This document shows positions 51,707-61,313 of a DNA stretch of 64,000 bases, piece by piece. Each line of letters begins with the position of its first letter. Positions within the stretch are counted from its first letter, which is position 1. The DNA comes from a bacterium. GTDB lineage: Bacteria; Electryoneota; RPQS01. The notes under the pieces were generated by a model. The model was given only the letters and a program-made list of their open reading frames with translations, did no database searches and was not told the origin of the DNA. The stretch covers positions 107,836 to 171,835 of the forward strand of contig JABWCQ010000004.1 of assembly GCA_013360195.1 (NCBI GenBank). The letters are read 5' to 3'. Both the position numbers and the translations under genes were made by a program.

Positions 51707-53386
51707 GTGCCTTTACTTGAAATAGACGGCAAGCCGGTAGAAACGCCGGCAGGAATGAACCTGATAGAAGCTGCACGGCTTCTCAACGTGGAGATTCCGC
51801 ACTATTGCTACCACGCCGGATTGACCGTGGTAGGCTCTTGTCGTATGTGTCAGGTAGAAGTAGAGATCAGCGGGCGCAAGAGCATTGCAATTGCCTGCAA
51901 CACCAAAGCCGCGGACGGGATGAAGATAACGACCAGGAGCGAAGTCGTGCACAAGCTGCGACAGTCCGTTCTTGAGTTCTATTTGCAGCACCATCCGCTT
52001 GATTGCCCGATATGCGACGATGCGGGTGAGTGCGATTTGCAGAATTACTACATGGAGCACGGGCTTCATGACAGCCGCATGCCCCTCGCGGAAAAGAAGC
52101 ACAAGCACAAGGTTATGGATGTCGGGCCGAACATCGTGCTTGACAGCGAACGGTGTGTGCTCTGTACGAGGTGTGTTCGCTTCTGCCGAGAAATAACTGG
52201 CACCGGCGAACTGGGCGTTTTCGGCCATGGCAGGGATGCCGAACTCTTGAATGTTCCCGGTAAAATCCTCGATAATGACTATGCCGGCAATGTAGTGGAC
52301 GTTTGCCCGGTTGGCGCCTTGACCGACAAGGACTTCAGGTTCAAACGACGCGTTTGGTACATGAAACGAACTGCCTCGATCTGCACGGGCTGCTCGCGGG
52401 GATGCAATATCTTTGTCGACTGGGAAACTGACCGCCGGTATAAGGACCCGCAGCGTCGAATTCAACGACTTAAGCCGCGTTATAACAGATTGGTGAATGA
52501 GTGGTGGATGTGCGACCAAGGGCGCTACGGTTATCATAGCGTGGATGAAGCGAACCGGTTGCTGTCGCCAAAGACAAAGTCTCAGTCGAACGGGCACGCG
52601 CTTTCTGTGGACGAAGTCATCACTAAAATCGCAGCGCGTGTTGAAAGCGCAATCGAGAAACAAGGTCCCGGCTCAGTGGCCGTTATTGCTTCGGCGTCTT
52701 CCTCAAATGAAGATCTGTTCCTCCTGAATCGTCTTTTCATCGATAAACTAAAAGTCCAGAACATCGATGTAACGTTCGGATTCGAAGCCAAAGGCAAGGA
52801 GGATGAACTCCTCAAGAAATCCGATTTGGCACCCAATCGTCGGGGCGCACTCGAACTTCAAGTTAAACCGTGGGGCGGCGAAGGACAGGGCGGTGATGAC
52901 CTGATTGCGGCGGCGATCGAAGGAGAATTTGAAGTAGTTATTGTCGTCCGTCATGACCTTTCAACGGCGATGTCCGAAAAAGACTTTGCCAAGTTGAGAA
53001 GGAATACAGGTTACATCGCTTATCTGTCGTCGCACGAAAACGGTTTGACTGAAGTTGCGGATGACGTTGTTCCCATAGCTATGTGGGCGGAACGCGAAGC
53101 GACCTACACTAACTTTCAAGGTAGAGTTCAGAAGACTGCAAGACCTTTCGATCCCGCCGGATTGGCAATTCCGGAATGGGAAGTCTGGAAAAAGTTCGGG
53201 GAAATCGCCGGTGTGGAATTGAACTTTTCCGACGTTCGCGACGTGTTTAATGCGATTGGCATGCACTTTGAGAGTTTCAAGGGAATCAATTGGGAGTCTG
53301 TCGGTTCAGGTGGAAGAATGCTTAACGGCACGCCGGAGCCGACGTACAAGCGTATTCAAACTTCAACTCCGTTAACAGCCTACTGA
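51707..53386 (+). CDS. nuoG: NADH-quinone oxidoreductase subunit G (short form)
   Basis: 559 residues. An N-terminal [2Fe-2S] domain uses C34/C45/C48/C64. The His-Cys domain has H96-x3-C100-x2-C103-x5-C109. The [4Fe-4S] domain ('SERCVLCTRCVRFCREI', later 'DVCPVGALTDKDF') and the 'ICTGCSRGCNIFVDW' region follow. The molybdopterin-like C-terminal domain is much shorter than in E. coli NuoG (about 900 residues) but includes the start of that fold. It starts at GTG 51707. It is complete to its stop, with no sign of a frameshift. Confidence 0.92.
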   Translation: MPLLEIDGKPVETPAGMNLIEAARLLNVEIPHYCYHAGLTVVGSCRMCQVEVEISGRKSIAIACNTKAADGMKITTRSEVVHKLRQSVLEFYLQHHPLDCPICDDAGECDLQNYYMEHGLHDSRMPLAEKKHKHKVMDVGPNIVLDSERCVLCTRCVRFCREITGTGELGVFGHGRDAELLNVPGKILDNDYAGNVVDVCPVGALTDKDFRFKRRVWYMKRTASICTGCSRGCNIFVDWETDRRYKDPQRRIQRLKPRYNRLVNEWWMCDQGRYGYHSVDEANRLLSPKTKSQSNGHALSVDEVITKIAARVESAIEKQGPGSVAVIASASSSNEDLFLLNRLFIDKLKVQNIDVTFGFEAKGKEDELLKKSDLAPNRRGALELQVKPWGGEGQGGDDLIAAAIEGEFEVVIVVRHDLSTAMSEKDFAKLRRNTGYIAYLSSHENGLTEVADDVVPIAMWAEREATYTNFQGRVQKTARPFDPAGLAIPEWEVWKKFGEIAGVELNFSDVRDVFNAIGMHFESFKGINWESVGSGGRMLNGTPEPTYKRIQTSTPLTAY

Positions 53387-53390
53387 CACA

Positions 53391-54497
53391 ATGCTTGTAG
53401 ACCTGGGTATTATCATCGGCAAAATTGCCTTCGTGCTGGTCAACATTCTGAACGGTGCGGGCATCTTGACGTGGGTCGAACGCAAGCAGAGTGCCCTCAT
53501 CTCCGACCGCATTGGTGCCAATCGGGCATCTATACTTGGTATTAGACTGCTCGGACTCGTAAACTCGCTTGCTGACGCTGTAAAACTGATTTTCAAAGAG
53601 GACTTTGTTCCGCCGCGAGGTCTGCGAGTTGTGCACTTTCTTGCACCGATATTCGCCATGGGACCGGTCTTTCTGACGATGGCCGTGATTCCCTTCGGTC
53701 CGCCCGTCGAAATGTTCGGCCGTGAGTTCAAGTTGCAAATCTTGGATATTGACATCGGTATCCTTTACATTCTTGCGTTTGGGTCGATCGCGGTGTATGG
53801 CGCCATGTTGGCGGGTTGGGCCTCAAACAGCAAGTATGCATTGCTCGGCGGTATGCGTGCTTCTGCTCAAATGATCTCATATGAGATTATTCTGGGATTG
53901 TCATTGATTGGTCCTATCCTTGCCTTTGGTACAATGGAGCCAGGGGCAATGGTCAATGCGCAGAATCAATATCTTTGGGGTTGGATTCCGACATGGGGAC
54001 TTGTTGTTCAGCCTGTCGCCTTTTTGCTCTTCCTTCCGGCCGCGATGGCCGAAACCAAGCGAGCGCCCTTTGACATGCCTGAAGGTGAATCCGAAATTAT
54101 CGGCTTTGCCACGGAATACTCCGGCATGCGCTGGGGGATGTTCTTCCTCGGCGAGTTTGCCGAAATCGTTGTCCTTGCGGGTGTCATGACTGCCGTGTTC
54201 TTCGGTGGTTACCATGTTCCATTTCTATTTGATGCTGTGGAAAAGGCTGGACAGGCCGGCTTCCATTTCCCATGGGGAATGTACATCCCTCTGGGGGAAT
54301 GGACGGTGGTCATCCTCAGAATGCTTGCCTTTGGTGCAAAGCTGGCCATTCTCATGTGGCTTCAGATGCAGATTCGCTGGACATTCCCGCGTTTCCGCTA
54401 TGATCAGTTGATGCGCGTATCTTGGAAAGAGATGATGCCGATCGCACTCGTTAACATTGCTGTTACCGGTCTAGTAATCTTGTGGTTGAATAAGTAA
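53391..54497 (+). CDS. nuoH: NADH-quinone oxidoreductase subunit H
   Basis: 368 residues with eight or so TM helices. Signatures are 'VERKQSALISDRIGANRA', 'GWASNSKYALLGGMRASAQMISYE', 'KRAPFDMPEGESEIIGFATEYSG' and 'LWLQMQIRWTFPRFRYDQLM'-like basic loops. It forms the membrane side of the quinone channel. It is the only large membrane subunit encoded here besides NuoA. Confidence 0.96.
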   Translation: MLVDLGIIIGKIAFVLVNILNGAGILTWVERKQSALISDRIGANRASILGIRLLGLVNSLADAVKLIFKEDFVPPRGLRVVHFLAPIFAMGPVFLTMAVIPFGPPVEMFGREFKLQILDIDIGILYILAFGSIAVYGAMLAGWASNSKYALLGGMRASAQMISYEIILGLSLIGPILAFGTMEPGAMVNAQNQYLWGWIPTWGLVVQPVAFLLFLPAAMAETKRAPFDMPEGESEIIGFATEYSGMRWGMFFLGEFAEIVVLAGVMTAVFFGGYHVPFLFDAVEKAGQAGFHFPWGMYIPLGEWTVVILRMLAFGAKLAILMWLQMQIRWTFPRFRYDQLMRVSWKEMMPIALVNIAVTGLVILWLNK

Positions 54498-54498
54498 T

Positions 54499-55098
54499 AT
54501 GATTACCGTCCGTCAAGTCCGTGAGGTCAAATTGAGTGCGTGGCAAAACACGTACTACCCGGAGTTGTGGCGCGGCATGTTCATCACGTCAAAACACTTC
54601 TTCCAGAACTTTGGGCGCTTCATAGGCCGTGCCGTCGGGCTAAAAGTGAAGCGGCCGCTTGTAACATTCCAGTATCCGGAAGAGCGCAGGCCGATTGCGC
54701 CTCGCTGGCGCGGTCGGCATCGCCTGATGTTGCGCCCGGACGGAGCGCCTCGCTGTGTTGCCTGTATGATGTGCGAAACCGCCTGCCCGGACAAATGCAT
54801 CTATATCACCGCTGGCGAGGCGCTTGATGGCAGAATCGAAAAGTACCCGGTAGCGTTCGAAATCGACTTGCTCCGTTGCTGCTTCTGCGGGCTCTGTGTT
54901 GAAGCTTGTCCGGAAGACGCAATCCGCATGGATTCCGGTTACATAGATCTCGGCGGTTATAGTCGTGCGGAGTTTTATCTGGACAGGGACTATTTGCTCA
55001 AGGATTCGGCATTGACAACACATTCACAATTCCGCGGCGAACTCGATGGGGTGGTAGTCACACGCGTAGATCTATTGGCACAGGCAAAACATCACTAA
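54499..55098 (+). CDS. nuoI: NADH-quinone oxidoreductase subunit I
   Basis: 199 residues of the 23-kDa ferredoxin-like subunit. Two [4Fe-4S] motifs (N6a, N6b) are visible: C86-x2-C89-x2-C92-x3-C96 in 'CVACMMCETACP' and C127-x2-C130-x2-C133-x3-C137 in 'CCFCGLCVEACP'. It passes electrons towards NuoB. The operon ends after it; nuoJ-N do not follow. Confidence 0.96.
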   Translation: MITVRQVREVKLSAWQNTYYPELWRGMFITSKHFFQNFGRFIGRAVGLKVKRPLVTFQYPEERRPIAPRWRGRHRLMLRPDGAPRCVACMMCETACPDKCIYITAGEALDGRIEKYPVAFEIDLLRCCFCGLCVEACPEDAIRMDSGYIDLGGYSRAEFYLDRDYLLKDSALTTHSQFRGELDGVVVTRVDLLAQAKHH

Positions 55099-55129
55099 GC
55101 GTGTCGCGCTTCATAAACTGGAACTTTGG

Positions 55130-55168
55130 CGAGCCGTACGGGAGCAGTTCCGTGCGGCTTGTGCTTAT
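55130..55168 (+). terminator. Possible terminator or attenuator after nuoI
   Basis: GCCGTACGG (55133-55141) pairs with CCGTGCGGC (55150-55158), with extra pairs on both sides, around an 8-base loop. The following TTGTGCTTATGG is only mildly T-rich, so efficient intrinsic termination is uncertain; it could instead be an attenuator before the next gene. Confidence 0.45.
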
Positions 55169-55183
55169 GGCGGGAATTGAGTA

Positions 55184-56158
55184 ATGGGTCAGGAACTACG
55201 CTGGCCGTCGACTAAATTGCAGACTCTCTTTGGAGTCAGGTATCCGATTGTTCAAGCAGGAATGGTATGGACGTCGGGCTGGAAACTTTGCGCCGCGGCT
55301 GCTAAGTCGGGATGTCTGGGAATGATTGGTTCAGGCTCCATGAAACCCGATTTGCTTCGTGAGCATATCACCGACTGCCGAAATGCACTTGAGGATAAAA
55401 CACCGTTCGCGGTGAACATCCCGTTAATGAGAGGTGATGCCCAGGCGCTTGTGCAAGTCTGCATCGAAGAGCAAGTCAAGATCGTCTTCACTTCCGCAGG
55501 GAATCCGTCTCTTTTCACGGAAACATTGAAATCTGCGGGAATCATCGTTGCACACGTCGTGCCGACTGCCCGACTTGCGAAGAAGTGCGAGGAACGAGGC
55601 GTTGACATTGTCGTCTGTGAAGGCACGGAAGCTGGAGGACACAACGGCATTGACGAGATCACCACTTTTGTCTTGATTCCGCAAGTCCGTGATGCTGTGA
55701 AAATTCCTGTTATTGCCGCTGGAGGAATAGCAGACGGACGCGGCATGCTCGCAGCGCTCGCGCTGGGAGCGGATGGCATTCAAATCGGGACTCGTTTCGC
55801 TGCCACCATGGAGTCATCATCGCATGACCGTTATAAGCAGGCGGTCGTAGACGCTGGCGAAGCCGATACTGTGCTCTCGCTTCGAAAAGTCGGACCGACA
55901 CGGATGATTAAGTCGCCTTTCTCACTCAAATGCGTGGAGTATGAACAGCGTGGAGCAACTGAGGAGGAAACTCGAACGTTGCTTGCCGCCAAACGCGAAC
56001 GCATGGGAATCTTTGAGGGCAATTGGGAGGAAGGTCAGTTCGAAGCAGGCTCATGTGCCGGATTGATCAGGGATATTCCGGCTGTATCCGAAATGGTCGG
56101 TCGGTTGCTTGAGGAGTATCGCGCAGCTTGTCTGCGTGTTTTAGGTCAACAAGGATAG
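55184..56158 (+). CDS. NMO/FabK-type FMN-dependent oxidoreductase
   Basis: 324 residues forming a flavin-binding TIM barrel: 'YPIVQAGMVWTSGWKLCAAAAKSG', 'SAGNPSLFTETLKSAGI', 'EGTEAGGHNGIDE', 'PVIAAGGIADGRGMLAALALGADGIQIGTRF'. The family includes nitronate monooxygenase and the enoyl-ACP reductase FabK; the sequence alone does not separate these. Its role here is unknown. It starts the plus-strand run after nuoI and is separated from panD by 4 bases. Confidence 0.85.
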   Translation: MGQELRWPSTKLQTLFGVRYPIVQAGMVWTSGWKLCAAAAKSGCLGMIGSGSMKPDLLREHITDCRNALEDKTPFAVNIPLMRGDAQALVQVCIEEQVKIVFTSAGNPSLFTETLKSAGIIVAHVVPTARLAKKCEERGVDIVVCEGTEAGGHNGIDEITTFVLIPQVRDAVKIPVIAAGGIADGRGMLAALALGADGIQIGTRFAATMESSSHDRYKQAVVDAGEADTVLSLRKVGPTRMIKSPFSLKCVEYEQRGATEEETRTLLAAKRERMGIFEGNWEEGQFEAGSCAGLIRDIPAVSEMVGRLLEEYRAACLRVLGQQG

Positions 56159-56162
56159 CAAA

Positions 56163-56543
56163 ATGTTGCGCGAAATGCTGGGCGGTAAGATTCACTCCGC
56201 CACTCTCACGGAAACTCGCCTCGATTACGAAGGCAGCTGCGCCGTCGATCGGGATTTGCTTGACGCGGCAGGCATCGCTGTGTATGAACGCGTGCACATC
56301 TACAATATCAACAATGGCAATCGTCTCGATACGTACGCGATACCGGCGAAACGCGGTTCCGGCAAAATTGGATTGAATGGCGCAGCCGCAAGACTTGGTC
56401 AGGCCGGAGACAAAGTGATTATTGCCTCCTACGTCCAGATTTCTGACGAAGAACTGCCGAAACATCGCTGCAAGGTTGTCTTGGTGGATGGAAGAAATCG
56501 CGTGACGAAATTGATCTCACATAAGAGTGAGCGCCCAAAATGA
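56163..56543 (+). CDS. panD: Aspartate 1-decarboxylase (pyruvoyl enzyme)
   Basis: 126 residues. It makes beta-alanine from aspartate for pantothenate and CoA. The self-cleavage site Gly24-Ser25 lies in 'YEGSCAVD'; cleavage turns Ser25 into the pyruvoyl group. Lys9 and 'NGAAARLGQAGDKVIIASY' match the family. The stop overlaps the pepA ATG (ATGA). Confidence 0.95.
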   Translation: MLREMLGGKIHSATLTETRLDYEGSCAVDRDLLDAAGIAVYERVHIYNINNGNRLDTYAIPAKRGSGKIGLNGAAARLGQAGDKVIIASYVQISDEELPKHRCKVVLVDGRNRVTKLISHKSERPK

Positions 56544-58027
56544 AATTCTCAGCTCTAACCGGCGCGCTGAAGGCATCGCCTGACGCTATTGCAGTCTGTC
56601 TCTTTGACGATGAACTGAAATCGCCCAAGCTCGCCGGACTCGACCGGCGCACTTCGAACCTGATCATCCACCTGTTGGCCTCCGCTCGATTTGAAGGCAA
56701 GCACAAGGACACCTTTGTTCACCACGGAGAAAACGGTCAGTCACCTTTCTTGATTCTTCAAGGGCTGGGTTCCCGGGCCGGATTCTCTTGGCATCGGCTG
56801 CGACTGGCGGCCGGTTCTGTGAGTCGTGCTGCAAAAGCATGTGGAGTAAAATCGCTGGCTGTATTCAGCACTGCCGCGTACGATGACGACCTTGATGCCG
56901 TCCCAACTGCGCGGGCGCTTGTTGATGGCATTATTCTTGGCAACTGGAGTTTCGACCACTACAAGCCCAGGAAGAGCAGGTCAACGGATACTCTCCTGAC
57001 CGTAAGCCTTTACTTCAATTCACAGTCCCGCAAGAATGCGGCCGAAAAGATTATTCCGGCTGCGCAAATACTGGCCGAATCTCAGTTGCTTGCACGCGAG
57101 TATGGAACGCATCCGGCAAACGTCGTGACGACGGACTACCTGAAATCGGAAGCAAAAAAACTCACTCGCTTCGGTATCAAAGTAACTGTCCTCGAGCGCG
57201 AGCAGTTGAAGCGTCTTGGCATGAATCTGATTCTTGCCGTAGGCCAGGCGAGCACAATGCCTCCTCGAGTCATCATTATGGACTATCACCCGCGCGGTGC
57301 AAAAAAATCACTCGCTCTCGTTGGCAAAGGCCTCGTCTTCGACTCCGGAGGTCTGAACATCAAAGTCACGATGATGGAGGAGATGAAATCCGACATGTGC
57401 GGTGCAGCCTCGGTGCTTGCGGCCATGCACGGTATTGCACGCCTCAAACCCAGGCAGCGCGTTCTCGGAGTCATTGGAACTTGTGAAAACGCGATAAGCG
57501 GTAACGCCTATCGTCCTTCAGACATATACACGGCCTACAACGGCAAGACCGTCGAAATCGGCAACACGGACGCCGAAGGCCGCTTGGTGCTTGCGGATAC
57601 GCTCGCGTACATCGCAGACAAATACAAACCAGATATGATGGTGGATATCGCCACTTTGACAGGTGCAGCCAAAGTTGCGCTTGGACACCACGCTGATGCC
57701 GTGTTCTCCAATGACGAGCGGGTAAAACAAAAGGTTTTGCAGGCTGCAGAGCGTTCTTTTGAGCGTTTGTGGCCGATGCCGCTCTATGATGAGTATCTTG
57801 ATGAAATGAAAGGCGACACAGCGATGCTTAAGAACAGCGCCGGACATCGCTGGGGCGGGGCCTCGCTCGCGGCCGCGTTCCTCAAGGAGTTTGTCGGCAA
57901 GACTCCCTGGGCGCACCTCGATATTGCTCCGACCTCCTTCCCTGCATACCCGACGTCGCTGTCGCCAAAAATGACTGCCAGCGGAAACTCGACGAAAACA
58001 TTGATTGAATTAGCAATGCAAATCTGA
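56540..58027 (+). CDS. pepA: Leucyl aminopeptidase (M17 family)
   Basis: 495 residues with an N-terminal regulatory domain and a C-terminal two-zinc domain. 'VGKGLVFDSGGLNIKV' (catalytic Lys and metal Asp) and the signature 'NTDAEGRLVLADTLAY' are present. It releases N-terminal residues from peptides in the cytoplasm; some family members also bind DNA. It overlaps panD by an ATGA junction. Confidence 0.94.
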   Translation: MKFSALTGALKASPDAIAVCLFDDELKSPKLAGLDRRTSNLIIHLLASARFEGKHKDTFVHHGENGQSPFLILQGLGSRAGFSWHRLRLAAGSVSRAAKACGVKSLAVFSTAAYDDDLDAVPTARALVDGIILGNWSFDHYKPRKSRSTDTLLTVSLYFNSQSRKNAAEKIIPAAQILAESQLLAREYGTHPANVVTTDYLKSEAKKLTRFGIKVTVLEREQLKRLGMNLILAVGQASTMPPRVIIMDYHPRGAKKSLALVGKGLVFDSGGLNIKVTMMEEMKSDMCGAASVLAAMHGIARLKPRQRVLGVIGTCENAISGNAYRPSDIYTAYNGKTVEIGNTDAEGRLVLADTLAYIADKYKPDMMVDIATLTGAAKVALGHHADAVFSNDERVKQKVLQAAERSFERLWPMPLYDEYLDEMKGDTAMLKNSAGHRWGGASLAAAFLKEFVGKTPWAHLDIAPTSFPAYPTSLSPKMTASGNSTKTLIELAMQI

Positions 58028-58032
58028 CCCCC

Positions 58033-59706
58033 ATGACTCGCGAAACCCTTCCAGTTGATGTCTTGATTGTCGGCGCAGGTCCCGCCGGACTGTCGTGTGC
58101 TTATCACTTGAAACAGTTGATAAAGCGCGCTAACGCCTCAGGCGGCGGTCCCGGCGACGTCGAAATCATGGTCATTGAGAAGTCTCGCGAAGTTGGCGCA
58201 CACAACTTAAGTGGCGCAGTCATGGACCCGCGAGCAATTCAGGAGTTGTTTCCCGACTGGCGGGAGCGTGGCTTTCCTGTAGAGCGTTTCGTTGAAGAAG
58301 AAGCAGTTTACTATCTGACTCAGACCGGCAAGATCAAAGCCCCGTGGACTCCGCCTCCGCTGAATAATCATGGTTTTCCGATTGTCTCAATTAATCGCGT
58401 CGTGAAATGGCTTGCTGAGCAATGCGAATCAGAAGAAATCCTGATTGCGACGGAGACCCCCGGACAGCAGATGTTGTACGACCGAACAAGAGTCGTCGGC
58501 GTACAAACCGGTGACAAGGGGCTGAACAAGCAAGGCGAACAAAAGCGTTCTTTTGAACCCGGCGCAAATATCGAAGCTAGGGTGACCGTCTTGACGGAAG
58601 GAACGCGCGGCTCTCTTACCAAGGAAGTATGCAATCGCCTGAATCTCCATGGAGAAATGCCCCAAACCTACGTGCTTGGTGTCAAGGAGATTTGGGAGCT
58701 GCCGAAGTCGTTGTCAACTCGCGGCATCGTGTATCATACGCTTGGCTATCCGCTCGGCGATCTCTTCGGCGGCAGTTGGATCTATTCGATGCGGGAAAAT
58801 CTTATCTCGATAGGATTGGTCACGGATCTCGGCTATCAGAATCCGTATACAGATCCCCATTACAATTTCCAGAAATTCAAAGAACATCCTTGGATTAAAG
58901 AGATGCTGCGCGGCGGCAAACTCTTGGGCTACGGCGCAAAGACGATTCCCGAGGGCGGTTGGTTTTCTATGCCCAAACTGTTCGCCGACGGGCTGCTTCT
59001 CGCAGGCGACAGCGCTGCGTTTCTGAATGCTCAAAGGTTGAAGGGAATTCACCTCGCCATGAAATCGGGGATGCTGGCCGCCGGGACCATCTTTCACGCT
59101 TTGAAAAATGACGACACCTCAGCCTCGGTCCTGAAGACCTACAAGGAAGCGGTTGACGCGAGTTGGATTAAAGACGAGCTCTGGAAGGTGCGCAACTTCC
59201 ATCAATCTTTTGAATCAGGGGTGCTGACTGGAATGGTGCATGCCGGCGCTCAGTTCTTCACGGGCGGTCGCGGACTTAAGGCGAAAATGCTCTCGCCTGA
59301 GACACACACCCACATGAAAAAGGTCAAGGAACTTGGCCTGAAGAACCGTGACGAGGTGTTAGCCTTGCGCGCCAAGGAGTTTGACAGAGTACTGACATTT
59401 GACAAGCTTTCGGATGTTTACCTGAGCAAGACTCTGCATGAAGAGGATCAACCTGTTCACCTTCATGTTGCGGACACGGAAATCTGCCGAACCAGGTGTC
59501 GTGAGGAGTATGGGAATCCCTGCCAATTCTTCTGCCCGGCAAACGTGTATGAAATGGTTCCGGACGAAGAGCGCGGAGGAGTAAAATTGCAGATAAACGC
59601 CTCCAACTGTGTTCATTGCAAGACCTGCGACATCATGGACCCGTACAAAATCATCACATGGGTACCGCCGGAAGGTGGCGGAGGTCCAGAATACACGGAC
59701 TTGTAA
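58033..59706 (+). CDS. Electron transfer flavoprotein-ubiquinone oxidoreductase
   Basis: 557 residues. An FAD-binding GxGxxG ('LIVGAGPAGLSCAYHL') at the N-terminus, the family motif 'SREVGAHNLSGAVMDPRAI', a membrane-associated quinone region and a C-terminal [4Fe-4S] domain ('NCVHCKTCDIMDPYK') identify ETF-QO. It passes electrons from ETF (fatty-acid and amino-acid oxidation) to the quinone pool, the same pool used by the nuo complex nearby. The etfAB genes are not in the window. Confidence 0.95.
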   Translation: MTRETLPVDVLIVGAGPAGLSCAYHLKQLIKRANASGGGPGDVEIMVIEKSREVGAHNLSGAVMDPRAIQELFPDWRERGFPVERFVEEEAVYYLTQTGKIKAPWTPPPLNNHGFPIVSINRVVKWLAEQCESEEILIATETPGQQMLYDRTRVVGVQTGDKGLNKQGEQKRSFEPGANIEARVTVLTEGTRGSLTKEVCNRLNLHGEMPQTYVLGVKEIWELPKSLSTRGIVYHTLGYPLGDLFGGSWIYSMRENLISIGLVTDLGYQNPYTDPHYNFQKFKEHPWIKEMLRGGKLLGYGAKTIPEGGWFSMPKLFADGLLLAGDSAAFLNAQRLKGIHLAMKSGMLAAGTIFHALKNDDTSASVLKTYKEAVDASWIKDELWKVRNFHQSFESGVLTGMVHAGAQFFTGGRGLKAKMLSPETHTHMKKVKELGLKNRDEVLALRAKEFDRVLTFDKLSDVYLSKTLHEEDQPVHLHVADTEICRTRCREEYGNPCQFFCPANVYEMVPDEERGGVKLQINASNCVHCKTCDIMDPYKIITWVPPEGGGGPEYTDL

Positions 59707-59712
59707 GAGCTC

Positions 59713-60447
59713 GTGTACGATATTCACAACCATGTGCTTCCGCAGGTGGACGACGGAGCAAAGGGCCTGCGGCAGTCCATTCGCATGTTGGAGACTGCGA
59801 TTCGTCAAGGTATCACCCACGTTCTTTGTACTCCGCATGCCAACGACCGATCGAATGCTCAGGCAAACGCACTTTTCCAGGCAAGAATGGACGAGCTGAC
59901 CAGCGAAGTAGCAAAGTCACACTTGCCCGTTGAGCTTGGTTTAGGATCCGAAATCATGTTTGGTGTGAATATGCTGGAGGTCCTGAAGCAGCCATTTGCG
60001 ACCCTGAACGGAAAAGGGAAGTATACTCTGATCGAATTCCCCAGACAGACTCCATACGATATCATTGCAAATGTTGCTAAGTCAGTCGTCAGATGGGGAT
60101 TCACTCCGGTCATTGCACACCACGAGCGCTATCCTCTCGCATGCCGCAGCACTGAACAGCTGACAGAGCTCAGAAAAATCGGTTGCATACTGACGATGGA
60201 TGCGGGCTCCTTGACCGGTCAGTTCGGATTACCGATGAAACGGCAGGCTCGCGAGTTGCTTGCGACTGGTCACATTGAGGTGTTGACAAGCGACGCCCAT
60301 GACGATGACAAGCAGAACTTCTGCCTCGCCGCGGCACGCCAGGAAGCGTCCGCAATCGTAGGTTCCGCAGTCGCGGAACAATTGGTCTTGGACGCGCCTC
60401 GAAGAATTTGGAATGGCGACCCTTGGCCTGAATTCAAATCATTATGA
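59713..60447 (+). CDS. CpsB/YwqE-type PHP tyrosine-protein phosphatase
   Basis: 244 residues of the PHP superfamily. The family opening 'YDIHNHVLPQVDDGA' gives metal ligands His5 and His7, and 'HVLCTPHAN', 'GSEIMFGVN', 'PVIAHHERYPL' and 'TSDAHDDD' supply the rest. Such enzymes dephosphorylate bacterial tyrosine kinases of the type encoded at 1456. It starts at GTG 59713, and its stop overlaps the next ATG (ATGA). Confidence 0.9.
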   Translation: MYDIHNHVLPQVDDGAKGLRQSIRMLETAIRQGITHVLCTPHANDRSNAQANALFQARMDELTSEVAKSHLPVELGLGSEIMFGVNMLEVLKQPFATLNGKGKYTLIEFPRQTPYDIIANVAKSVVRWGFTPVIAHHERYPLACRSTEQLTELRKIGCILTMDAGSLTGQFGLPMKRQARELLATGHIEVLTSDAHDDDKQNFCLAAARQEASAIVGSAVAEQLVLDAPRRIWNGDPWPEFKSL

Positions 60448-61313
60448 AGTTAGCAGGTTACGAAATTATTCCGCTGCGCGTCGGGGACTTTCGACTTGAC
60501 GGCGGTGCAATGTTCGGCGTTGTTCCTAAGCCGCTGTGGGAGAAGCAGTGTCCTGCGGATTCACGCAATCGGATTGAGATGACCTGCCGTGCGTTGCTTA
60601 TAAAAGCTATGGGAAGGGTTGTTCTTGTTGATGCGGGCATCGGAGATAAGGACGATGCAAAATTCAGAGACATCTTTGACATAACGTTTCCGCACGGAAG
60701 CCTGGTGGATGCGCTTTCGATTCACGGAGTGTCGCCATCCCAAGTCACTCACGTGATTTATACGCATCTGCATTTTGACCACGCTGGAGGGTCAACTTTT
60801 ATCAAGGACGGTGTTGCGCTGCCACTGTTTCCGAATGCGCGTCACTATGTTCAGAGCGTGCAGTATCAGCATGGTCTGACTCGCAATCCCCGTGATCGCG
60901 CAAGTTACATCGACGCCAACTATGAACCTGTGCGGGAAGCTGGCTTGCTTGAGTTTCTTGACAACGATATTGAGCTGTTTCCGGGGCTTTTTCTGGACAC
61001 GACTTCCGGACACACTCCGGCGCTCCAGATGATTCGCATCACTGACGGAAGGAACACTGTATTCTTTCCCTCGGACTTGATTCCGATGGCCGCACATGTT
61101 CCACAGGCGTACATCATGGGTTATGACCTATTCCCGTTGACAACGTTGAATGACAAGCAAATCTGGCTGGACAAGGCGGCCCGTGGTTCGTGGACTATCA
61201 TACTTGAACATGACCCCTATGTCGAGGCGATGACCGTCAGGTATGATGACAAGGGCAGGATTGTGATTGACAAGCGTGGCTCTCTTGCAGAATTCTCCGG
61301 TGAACCCTCTTGA
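60444..61313 (+). CDS. MBL-fold metallo-hydrolase
   Basis: 289 residues with the metallo-beta-lactamase signature 'YTHLHFDHAGG' (His108, His110, Asp112, His113) and 'TTSGHTPALQMI' for the later ligand. It is related to quorum-quenching lactonase/PhnP-like hydrolases, but the substrate is not evident. It overlaps its neighbours by ATGA and TTGA junctions. Confidence 0.82.
   Translation: MKLAGYEIIPLRVGDFRLDGGAMFGVVPKPLWEKQCPADSRNRIEMTCRALLIKAMGRVVLVDAGIGDKDDAKFRDIFDITFPHGSLVDALSIHGVSPSQVTHVIYTHLHFDHAGGSTFIKDGVALPLFPNARHYVQSVQYQHGLTRNPRDRASYIDANYEPVREAGLLEFLDNDIELFPGLFLDTTSGHTPALQMIRITDGRNTVFFPSDLIPMAAHVPQAYIMGYDLFPLTTLNDKQIWLDKAARGSWTIILEHDPYVEAMTVRYDDKGRIVIDKRGSLAEFSGEPS

Noticed and set aside
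51713-52663. Minus-strand open frame opposite nuoG
   Set aside because: Antisense shadow of nuoG; Cys/His-rich stretches are reverse readings of its Fe-S motifs.
53322-53738. Two overlapping minus-strand frames at the nuoG/nuoH junction
   Set aside because: Shadows of nuoG and nuoH; no support for a gene.
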